A DNA stretch of 64,000 nucleotides from Phallusia mammillata. Taxonomy: Eukaryota; Chordata; Ascidiacea; Phlebobranchia; Ascidiidae. The notes under the pieces are model-generated. The model was not told where the DNA came from. It was given only the letters and a program-made list of their open reading frames with translations, and did not search any database. This document shows positions 55,354 through 64,000 of this stretch, in pieces. Positions within the stretch are counted from its first letter, which is position 1. Each line of letters opens with the position of its first letter. The stretch lies in contig QLIY01000008.1 of NCBI GenBank assembly GCA_003260075.1, positions 325,426-389,425 on the forward strand. The letters are read 5' to 3'. The position numbers and the translations under genes were made by a program.

Positions 55354-58300
55354 ATGGAGAATTTACAACAATCCACTTACACTCTGGTAAACATTCTTAC
55401 TTGATTTATTTTGTTATTTTTAATCTCTGTTGAAAAATCTTTTCTTTGAATTTGTTGTTCGTGTTTTTCTTGTCTGAATTGTAGATAATGTTTTCAATTT
55501 TACAATGTAACAGTTTGACTTCTTTCTGTGATTGTTTTTAACTTGTGGTGTTGCATATATGCTGTTGCAGTGAGGCATAGTAAAAACTCAATTTAACATT
55601 TTTTGCACTTTGTGATTTGATTGCATTGTATTTGTAAAATCCAAATCAACTGTATTTTTATATATCACTGTCATCTTAGATCAGGGTTTCCCAACCGGTG
55701 GTACGCGTACCACTAGTGGTACGCGACGGCACTCCAGGTGGTACGCGAACACNAAATTGTAGATAATGTTCTTTTACAATGTAACAGTTTGACTTCTTTC
55801 TGTGATTGTTTTTAACTTGTGGTGTTGCATATATGCTGTTGCAGTGAGGCATAGTAAAAACTCAATTTAACATTTTTTGCACTTTGTGATTTGATTGCAT
55901 TGTATTTGTAAAATCCAAATCAACTGTATTTTTATATATCACTGTCATCTTAGATGTATAAGCTTTTCTCTTTGCTCAAACGGCAATGAAAGTTTAAGAA
56001 ATATGCCTAGCAACAACATTATATTTATAAAAGAATCACAGTGTGCCAGGCCCATTGAAGGCGTTATACCGAATCAGTCGGTCACCAAGCATTTACCACC
56101 ACATGGCAAGGCGTAGGCTAGAAAAATCTAGCTCTCGGTGGGATTCGAACCCACGACAGGAGTCTTTCCGGGACTCGCGCTCTACCAACTGAGCTTCGCA
56201 GGCTCAGTGGAGAATCCGCCGAAAGTCGAATCAATAAAGATGATGATTTGATGTAAACTTCAAGTGTGTGAACTTGGCAAGATATAAATTTTCACTTTAC
56301 TTTTTCGCAGGTCCCTTTAAATGATGAAACACCTCCACCAGCGTACCAAGCATCTACAAGCACTAATACAGGTTCGGAATTTGCTTTTTGAAATGTTGTG
56401 TTTATGATCTGAATCCAAATGACAAAATTAGGTTTTGCAGCTAAATAGGCTTAGGTAAATGTAAAAGTTTTGCTTTATAATTCAAAACTAGACCATTAGT
56501 TGAAATTGACTTGTATTTTTACTTCCTTATGTCTCCTATTTGTTTGGCAATTTCAAACTTTGGTTCAGGACTACAAGATTTTACAGTACACAGTGTTTGA
56601 TTCTAAGTAGCATAACTAAACCAACTCAGTATATTAACTAATTGCATTTACCAAAAGGTAGTCATGTGATGTTTTTTAAGGGCTTAATTGTGTTTACTGT
56701 ATTGGGATATGCTTGGAGGTGCTCTTAGTGGTGCAAAAAGCAGATGATTCCACAGATAAAATGCTGATTTGTTGTGTTTTTTTAACAAACCTACAACATA
56801 TATTATTAAGAATTTGCTGATCAGTTTTTTGACAGAATTAGCAAATTTTGAAATGCATATATAACTACTTTTGTATTAAACCTGATACTTTACCTAGTTT
56901 AAACAAAAATGATTTTCCTGTTGATTGAAAGTTAGTCAATAAGTTTCTTAAAAACCTGCAACATATAATCTTCAGTATTTGTTAATCAGTTTTTAAAACC
57001 AGATTAGCAAGTCTTTAAATATGTATCTGGCTGATGCATTTATATCGGTTTGTTTTTACATTAAGATGAAGCCTTAGAAGAAGAAAACAAGAACAACGAT
57101 AATGCGCCACCATTGACCAACAAGCTGCCGTCATACGAACAAGCAACAACTTTGCCAACTTACGAAGACACACAAAGACTCAAAGAGGATGAAGCAAGAG
57201 CTGAAATAATCAACTACTTCTTTGGAACTGAGGTTGGATATTTTGTTGAAGTTTAGACTAACTCTTGTTTTGAAACATTTAAGGTGGCTATTGAGAATAC
57301 TTAAGTTTTAAACAGAGTTGTCTAGTTTTTTTTAAATATCTAAGTGAAAGTCTAAGTGAAAATGCTCTACAATTAAGGGATTTTTATCTCTTGTACATTG
57401 TCATGTTACCAACATTAAGATGTTAACTTGTTAAATTTGTTGGGCTTGTGTGAAGAAATTTAATGTTGCACAGCAGTGGTCGGCAACCGCCGGTCCGCGG
57501 CCCGGTACCGGTCCGCGAGGAGTTCGTTACCGGGCCGTATACTTTTTTAGGTTAATGCTACACAACATTTTGCCCATGTATCCCGGGGGATAAACTTACT
57601 TTGGCGTTTTCATTGCTAAATATTTGTAATTTTTTTTTAAGACCGGTCCGCGATAAAATTTCAGTTTCATAAACGGTCCGCAGTGCAAAAAAGGTTGCGG
57701 ACCCCTGTTGTACAGCACAGGTTTTCAACATATTTTCTTTGTTTACCTATTTTGCCGATTTGAGGTTTAACTTTACTCTAGTTTCTTTAACCACCTTAAT
57801 TTTTTTATGACTTATATTTACCCACAAGCTTGTAAAATTGTCCCAGTGGTTGAGAACAACTTGGGCGTAATACAACAACTCTAATTTGTGCCTGCCAGGC
57901 AAAAACAAGGGGGGGGGGATACGAAGACACACAAAGACTAAAAGAGGATGAAGCTCGAGCTGAGATAATAAACTACTTCTTTGGAACTGAGGTGGGATTT
58001 TTTGTTGAAGTTTAGACTAACTCTTGTTTTGAAACATTTCAGGTGGCTATTGAGAATACTTAAGTTCTAAACAGAGTTGTCTAGTTTTTTTAAAATATCT
58101 AAGTGAAAGTCTAAGTGAAAAGGCTCTACAATTAAGGGATCTCTTGTACATTGTCATTAGTGATGGGACGATACCAGGTTTTGAAGCGAGTACCGATACC
58201 GAGTACGAGTACCACTGTATATATATACCTTCGATACCGAGTACCGAGTATGATTACCGAGTACTTAAGTGTAGTGTTGTACTTAGTTGTATATCATTGG

Positions 58301-61300
58301 CTAATTTATCTGCCATGGTCAGGGGGCACACACACATGCCGAAAAATGTAATCTCCACGCGATAGCGAAAAAGATATACGTAAACTGGCGAAACTTTTTT
58401 CCAATTTTGTGCTGTCCGAAGCAAATATTGGCCAAAAGTTGCCCGTATTCTTATGGTGTAAATCGGACTTCGGTACTCGCACGTTGGTATCGAAAACTGA
58501 GACAAAATATTTCGATACAGAGTACGGGTATCAATACCACTGAAATCGTTCGATACCGAGTACCGAGTACCGGGTACTTGTCCCATCACTAATTGTCATG
58601 TTACCAACATTAAGATATTAACTTGGTAAATTTGATGGGCTTGTGTAAATAAATTTAATGTAGTACAGGGCAGGTTTTAATCGTTGATATGTTAAGTTTC
58701 TTTACCATCTTAACTTGGCATGTTAAACAAAATTTTAAACAAAAACACACAAAGCTTGTCAAATTGTTCTTGTGGTTGAGAACCATTTGGGCGTAATACA
58801 ACAACTCTAATTTGTGCCTGCCAGGCAAAAACAAAGTTAATTTGTATAATTTAGTGTTTGTTAGTCTACTTTGAATTACCATGATTAAGCCAAATTAAAA
58901 CGGTTTTAAGTAATTTGCAGAATAGAAAATTTTCTTATCTGGGCATATATATATATTGTTTACATTTATTGTTAAATCTAATTCGGGTAAAATTTTTACA
59001 ACCATCATTTTGATATTTGTCTTTTATGTATTGTATTTAAACCATAATTACATTTCATATTTGTTTAACATAAATTCTATGCTATTCATAAACATGTCAT
59101 TCATAATTTGTATTATTGGCTGAGACAATAGTGAGAAATTCTTATAATTTCTCCATGGGAAGTCAATGGCTATTCGTCCTAAATTGATCCATATTCTTAT
59201 GAAAGCATATTTAAATAAACCTGAGCCTTAGGGATATTTATGAAGGTCATGTAATATTGATTATGTGACAGACTTCCCTTCTACTTATGTCATGCGTTAC
59301 ATTAGGAGAGGTCCACTTACATATTGCGAGACAAAGTAAATTAGCCTCATATATGTTTCCCAATTACAGTTGAATGTTTAAAGTAATGTTTCTCGAACCT
59401 TTTTACCCCAAGATATAAAATGAACAAACTGTATAATTGTAAATATTGAAACAATAGTCTATTAAATATAATGTTGTTTATGATCTCTTTACTTATTTCT
59501 ATTGTGCACTGCTTGTGAATTACTGAGTTTAGGTATTACAAAATGTAAGCAGTCTGTCAATTATCACTTATTGTACTCTTTTCATTCTTTGTTGTAAGTT
59601 CTCTTAATACTTTTGCTACACTGTGTTTGACTGCAGCACAAATTGTGATTAGAATTACCCGCACAAAGTCTGTACAGGGTGTGTGTCTTACTCTAGTATT
59701 GTAGTATTGAGTATTGACTGTGTTCATGGGCGCAACTAGGGGGGCAGGTTCGTCGGCATGCCAGGTCCCTGGGGGGGGGGTGTTTACATTTATTGTTAAA
59801 TCTAATTAGGGTAAAATTTTCACAACCATCATTTTGATATTTGTCTTTTATGTATTGTATGTAAACCATAATTACATTTAATATTTGTTTAACATCAATT
59901 CTATGCTATTCATAAACATGTCATTCATAAACATGGCTGAGACAATAGTGAGAAATTCTTATAATTGATCCATATTCTTATGAAAGCATATTTAAATAAA
60001 ACTGAGCCTTAGGGATATTTATGAAGGTCATGTAATATTGATTATGTGACAGGCCTCCCTTCTACTTATGTCATGCGTTACATTAGGAGAGGTCCACTTA
60101 CATATTGCGAGACAAAGTAAATTAGCCTCATATATGTTTCCCAATTACAGTTGAATGTTTAAAGTAATGTTTCTCGAACCTTTTTACCCCAAGATATAAA
60201 ATGAACAAACTGTATAATTGTAAATATTGAAACAATAGTCTATTAAATATAATGTTGTTTATGATCTCTTTACTTATTTCTATTGTGCACTGCTTGTGAA
60301 TTACTGAGTTTAGGTATTACAAAATGTAAGCAGTCTGTCAATTATCACTTATTGTACTCTTTTCATTCTTTGTTGTAAGTTCTCTTAATACTTTTGCTAC
60401 ACTGTGTTTGACTGCAGCACAAATTGTGATTAGAATTACCCGCACAAAGTCTGTACAGGGTGTGTGTCTTACTCTAGTATTGAGTATTGACTGTGTTCAT
60501 GGGCGCAACTAGGGGGGCAGGTTCGTCGGCATGCCAGGTCCCTTTTCTATCGGTGTTATTGTGTATAACGGCTCTCGTACAGCGCCGAAAACACGTTCGT
60601 TCACATCAAAGCTAAAAATAACTTTCAAATGACAGGACAAGGCGCCGTCACAGCAGTAAATCGCTTCATCGGCATATATTGCGATGGTAAAAACGAAGTT
60701 TCTGCGATGTATTTATACAACAACCTGCTATTGTGTCGCTATGTTTTCTTTCACCAAGCGAAATAAACTCAACTCAACTCAACTCAACACCTAGTCGAAC
60801 GAGTTTATTTGTTACGAAACAATGCCTTAGTTTAAAACGTCAATATACTATCACAATGGACTTTGTGACTTACGTTACTTTTTCACAGCATTAGAACCCG
60901 TACAATCCAAGGACGAATCCCAGTTTTTGTTTAGATTATTAGTGGAAAAGCGCGTCCGACCATTCGACCAATCTATGATGCGCACTTAGCAATACAATCG
61001 TTTTTGGGAAAGTCGTATTGGTAGTTCGTTGCCTACCCCCTCAATTTTCCGCTAGTTGCGCCACTGACTGTGTTTGTTGTTAACTAAGCATTTTGTGATT
61101 TCAACGACATTTATCCTATGCATAAGACCCATACTTAGCCAGTAGTTAGTCTACAGGGCACAGGCTAGCCCCCCCCCCCTTAGTTTAAAACGTCAATATA
61201 CTATCACAATGGACTTTGTGACTTACGTTACTTTTTCACAGCATTAGAACCCGTACAATCCAAGGACGAATCCCAGTTTTTGTTTAGATTATTAGTGGAA

Positions 61301-62852
61301 AAGCGCGTCCGACCATTCGACCAATCTATGATGCGCACTTAGCAATACAATCGTTTTTGGGAAAGTCGTATTGGTAGTTCGTTGCCTACCCCCTCAATTT
61401 TCCGCTAGTTGCGCCACTGACTGTGTTTGTTGTTAACTAAGCATTTTGTGATTACAACGACATTTATCCTATGCATAAGACCCATATTTAGCCAGTAGTT
61501 AGTCTACAGGGCACAGACTAGTAGTCTTTTTAGGACTAATAGTTACATGATATTGGACAACTTCTCTGTTATTTTTTAACCTCTAACCTGAAAGGTACAT
61601 TGGTTGGATTCACCTATTTACAACAAAACTTTTTGTCAGCTACAAACTTTTTTACGTTAGGAATGAATGTGCTACATTATAGAGCAACTTTTCATATGTC
61701 ACCCCTTGTAATTTTTTTTCAATTTTTGGTCTGATTAAATCTTTCTCCAAAATGTGTTTACTTAAAAAGTATATCATGGATAAAAACAGTCTAACTCTAA
61801 CCGTTAAAATTTTTACGTTTTGCAGAATGACAATGAAATTTATGTTGATGGATTCGCCGTTGGAAGTGACTGTACATTCATTTTGGCTTTCATCATGGCA
61901 TTCTTCTTTAACTGGTTGGGTTTTTTCATTGGCTACTGCATACTGCTCAGCCTGGCTGGACGTTATGGAGCAATTTCTGGTTTTGGCCTCTCCATTATCA
62001 ACTGGTTGATGTATTTGAAAGTGAGTTTTACAAATAGGTTTAAATTGGAAATTAAAAAAAGGTTTGATGTAAAACAGACAGCATATAAGACTTCTGTTTT
62101 TTTTTTCTGAGAGTGTTATGGAGCCCAACTGCCCATAAATGTTACAACATAGTTAACACATTAACTGAAAAGTTGAAAGTGTCTACTTTTAGATGTTCCT
62201 TGTAGCATTATTGACTTTGCATGCATTTAAGTCGCAGATCATTACAGTAAATATTTGAAATACAAAAGTGCCAAAAAATCAGTCAAAGTAAAATGAAATA
62301 ATTTATTATTTTGTGCAGTAAAATAAATTGTTACTTTTGTGCAGTATTCTCACGTCCATAATGAATATTTCAATGATGAGAAGCTGTTTATGTGGTGGTT
62401 TTTCTTTTTACTTGGTAAGTATAAAACACTTGGTTTCAAAAACTTGCAACTCTTAAGTTTTTTGTCCTTTTCAGCTGACGTTTTGTACAAACCTTTTTAC
62501 AATACTTATTGATTTTTTTCACAAAATATCCAATCTCATGTTTTATAATTTATATATGTTTGAATAATGTGTCCATGTAATTCAAAAGTATTTGGTTCAC
62601 GACTAGGTGTTTGAATCCAAACTCAATAGTAACATAGAGTGACCAAAACGTTACCTGATATAAAAGTTTTGTCTCTTGCCATCTGCCTATAAAATTTTCT
62701 CTACTGTATTGCATTAAACACCAAAATTATATTTAAACTTCACAGGCTCCCTGTTGATTGTGAAGGGGGTCGTAAATTGGTTTAAAGTTCGCAGAGTTCT
62801 TTCTTTGACTCCAGAGGAAAGAGAAAATGGCAGAGTGCTGGTTCTCTACTAA
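55354..62852 (+). CDS. NEDD4 family-interacting protein (NDFIP1/2-like)
   Basis: NDFIP proteins sit in Golgi and endosomal membranes and recruit and activate HECT ubiquitin ligases of the NEDD4 family through PY motifs. Exons: 55,354-55,386 (MENLQQSTYTL); 56,311-56,371; 57,066-57,232; 61,826-62,020; 62,345-62,414; 62,746-62,852. All are GT-AG, phases fit, total 210 residues (human NDFIP1 221). Three PY-type motifs are seen: PPAY (residues 20-23), LPSY (52-55) and LPTY (61-64). The membrane domain is highly conserved: FFFNWLGFFIGYCI and AGRYGAISGFGLSIINW, then MWWFFFLLGSLLIVKGVVNW. The end is RVLVLY, like human RVLFIY. The first exon rests on position and in-phase splicing only. The 4.6-kb intron 3 holds two polymorphic hAT elements and a partial second copy of exon 3. 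Confidence 0.92.
55480..55955. repeat. Allelic re-read in NDFIP intron 1
   Basis: 55,480-55,681 recurs at 55,757-55,955. The first reading carries a truncated hAT element (55,682-55,752) inserted after TCTTAGAT. The second reading passes straight through the same TCTTAGAT (55,948-55,955) without an insertion. Confidence 0.85.
55682..55752 (+). mobile_element. hAT element, family G, 3'-truncated at an n
   Basis: Starts CAGGGTTTCCCAACCGGTGG and contains four GGTACGCG-type repeats, then ends at the single n at 55,753, so the right end is missing. The other allele has an empty site. GGTGGTACGCG-rich ends are characteristic of some hAT families; placement within one is not possible from 71 bases. 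Confidence 0.7.
56131..56203 (-). tRNA. tRNA-like sequence, probably SINE head or tRNA pseudogene
   Basis: 73 bases on the minus strand fold like a tRNA. D-arm GCTC/GAGC with an A box (AGCTCAGTTGGTAGAGC), anticodon stem GAGTC/GACTC with loop CCGGAAA, five-base variable region, and T-arm GTGGG/CCCAC with perfect B box GGTTCGAATCC. If functional, the anticodon would be GGA (serine). However, there is no long variable arm, U33 is replaced by C, and the acceptor stem (GCCTGCG with CGAGAGC) has two mismatches. A sister copy at 51,465 is more decayed. It lies in NDFIP intron 1, antisense to the gene. Confidence 0.55.
57474..57707 (+). mobile_element. hAT MITE family H in NDFIP intron 3
   Basis: 234 bases, CAGTGGTCGGCAACCGCCGG to GGTTGCGGACCCCTG. 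Flanks TTGCACAG and TTGTACAG match at 7 of 8. GGTCCGCGGCCCGGTACCGG near the left is typical of Charlie-like hAT ends. The second allele of this segment has an empty site, TAGTACAG, at 58,661-58,668. Confidence 0.88.
57919..57990 (+). pseudogene. Partial second copy of NDFIP exon 3 (allelic re-read)
   Basis: Encodes YEDTQRLKEDEARAEIINYF and the following GTE before the donor, exactly as in 57,161-57,232, with only silent differences such as CTC/CTA and AGA/CGA. It begins at the ten-G join 57,909-57,918. It represents the other allele, not an extra exon. Confidence 0.85.
58158..58591 (+). mobile_element. hAT-type MITE family I in NDFIP intron 3
   Basis: 434 bases with ends TAGTGATGGGACGATACC and GTACTTGTCCCATCACTA and a perfect 8-bp duplication ATTGTCAT (58,150-58,157 and 58,592-58,599). 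The ends are rich in CGAGTACCGATACC-type repeats. The other allele has the empty site ATTGTCAT at 57,397-57,404. No coding capacity. Confidence 0.9.
58958..60540. repeat. Allelic re-read of about 780 bases in NDFIP intron 3
   Basis: 58,958-59,770 is repeated at 59,781-60,540 after the ten-G join 59,771-59,780, with substitutions and a roughly 50-base deletion near 59,930. Both copies reach the left end of the hAT element at 60,498. Confidence 0.85.
60498..61066 (+). mobile_element. hAT-type element family J
   Basis: 569 bases, left end CATGGGCGCAACTAGGGGGG and right end CCGCTAGTTGCGCCACTG, with a perfect 8-bp duplication ACTGTGTT (60,490-60,497 and 61,067-61,074). A pentamer AACTC microsatellite (five units) lies near 60,767. 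No transposase remnant was recognised. The right half and flank are read again at 61,180-61,520 after an eleven-C tract (61,169-61,179). Confidence 0.88.
61180..61520. repeat. Allelic re-read of 60,823-61,168
   Basis: Nearly identical to 60,823-61,168, which includes the right part of the family-J element and its flank. It follows the poly-C join and then continues uniquely into the intron before NDFIP exon 4. Confidence 0.85.
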
Positions 62853-64000
62853 AGCTTTCATAAAGGTATCTATAGCAACTGTTGTCGCTATATGGGTGTG
62901 ATCATTACAAAGTCATTAGAGCCATCTATGTATGTTGTTACTAGTATTGTCTGTTGTGATATAAAAAAATTCAATAGTTTACGGGGGCTGAGTGGTCAAT
63001 GCAATCGCTCTTTGGTCACAAGGTTATAGGTTTTAATCCCATCTTGGAAATTTAACTGGCTTTACTTGGACCAATCTGTTGGCTGAACTAAATTGAAGTC
63101 ACCAAATCTAAAATTTAATGAAAACTGTTTTTCAAAAGGCTTGAAATATAGATCTTGTTTGCAAACTTATTATGTACATATACACCCAGGTTTTGTTGGC
63201 AATCAAAATTAAACAAGCAAATTAAACTATTGTTTGTTAATAATATCAATTTTACTCTCATATGTTTGATGAAAGTAACAATGATACCAGTGATTTACCA
63301 GTCTAATATGTTTACTATTATATGCTCAGACTAATTATTACTGGAAATTTCAGCTGTTTTACTGATACTATGTTACTGGAATCGTCTGTTTTAAGTGTTT
63401 ATCTGTGGTTCAGGATGGTTTATGAACTACCACTTTAAACTTTGACTCTAAATTACGGTAAAATTTTAACTACAAACTTACACCGGTTTATTTCTTCAGA
63501 TTCATCGAAACATTCAAGCACTTGCTCCCCCCCCCCATATGCTCAGACTAATTATTACTGGAAATTTCAGCTGTTTTACTGATAATATGTTACTGGAATC
63601 GTCTGTTTTAAGTGTTTATCTGTGGTTCAGGACGGTTTACGAACTACCATTTTACACTTTGACTCTAAATTACGGTAAAATTTTTGACTATGAACTTACA
63701 CCTGTTTATTTCTTCAGACTCATCGAAACATTCAAGCACTTGCGGTTCATTATTCATCTCTCTCTGTCTTTGTGTTTTCTAGAAACAGAATTTTTCACAG
63801 CTATTGTGGTTTTGACATAGTTTTCAGCAGGTTGTACATACTGTATATTCAAGGGCTGTATACATCAGAAAAGATTGATGCTGTGACTTAAAAAGTTATA
63901 TTGTTTTTCAAATATAGGATAGTTTGTTTTGTTTTTCATTTGATTTTACCATTAGAAAATGACAAAAATGTAGCAACCATCAATATAAATAACTTACTGT
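62853..64000 (+). other. NDFIP 3' flank, no further gene seen
   Basis: Contains a degenerate tRNA-like stretch at 62,982-63,050 and an allelic re-read (63,315-63,526 repeated at 63,537-63,740 across a ten-C join). A 93-codon open frame at 63,539-63,820 is not preserved in the other allele, which has an early stop, so it is not counted as a gene. Confidence 0.6.
62982..63050 (+). repeat. tRNA-like fragment with Leu/Ser-type D-arm
   Basis: GGGGGCTGAGTGGTCAATGC at the 5' side resembles the D-arm of type II tRNAs, and GGTTTTAATCCC later resembles a decayed B box. The stems do not pair well. Probably an old tRNA-derived repeat. Confidence 0.35.

Noticed and set aside
63539-63820. 93-codon open frame near the right edge
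   Set aside because: The allelic reading at 63,307-63,526 acquires a stop early in the same frame, so it is not conserved. It lies in NDFIP 3' flank.

Overview
The window is an animal nuclear genome segment: AT-rich, with spliced genes, GT-AG introns, hAT-type DNA transposons and tRNA-like elements. Most gene products are closest to their vertebrate counterparts (ANKRD10, RAD9, GMPPA, ATG7, SLC11/NRAMP, AP-4 mu, ZMAT2, NDFIP). Two features, extreme allelic divergence and acceptor-like sites just upstream of start codons (compatible with spliced-leader trans-splicing), suggest an ascidian such as Ciona. That is an inference; the gene identifications do not depend on it.

Layout. 1-5.6 kb: no gene seen; repeats and broken allelic copies. 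5.6-16 kb (+): ANKRD10-like ankyrin protein. 18.3-21.2 kb (-): RAD9, the 9-1-1 checkpoint clamp subunit. 22.6-26.9 kb (+): an unrecognised single-pass membrane protein with a long cytoplasmic tail; the same gene is present again at 31.6-33.0 kb. 27-37.6 kb: mostly a second, allele-switching version of the same locus plus hAT elements. 37.6-42.4 kb (-): GMPPA, ten exons. 42.7-44.8 kb (-): ATG7, uninterrupted. 45.2-47.0 kb (+): SLC11/NRAMP metal transporter, uninterrupted. 47.5-48.8 kb (+): AP4M1, uninterrupted. 49-51.9 kb: hAT elements and a tRNA-like element. 52.0-54.4 kb (-): ZMAT2/SNU23. 55.4-62.9 kb (+): NDFIP, a Nedd4-family adaptor. 62.9-64 kb: no gene seen.

The strongest structural signal is in the assembly. 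About thirty homopolymer tracts, nearly all ten C or ten G once flanking native bases are discounted, each sit between two near-identical stretches. The sequence steps back and re-reads the other allele after each tract. This breaks or duplicates exons of RAD9, ZMAT2, NDFIP and GMPPA, and it probably explains the apparent tandem duplication of the membrane-protein gene. Comparing the re-read alleles shows hAT insertions present in one allele and absent, with an intact empty target site, in the other. These are young, segregating insertions.

The genes are mostly housekeeping: DNA-damage signalling, pre-mRNA splicing, autophagy, endosomal and Golgi sorting, metal transport and mannose activation. 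They form no obvious pathway. ATG7 and SLC11 are divergent across about 490 bases, ATG7 and GMPPA are close tandem neighbours, and SLC11 and AP4M1 may be co-transcribed. No unambiguous new system is visible. The best candidates for a closer look are the unknown membrane protein, the presence/absence hAT insertions, the intronless ATG7-SLC11-AP4M1 block and the CRE-motif cluster in the 3' part of ANKRD10.
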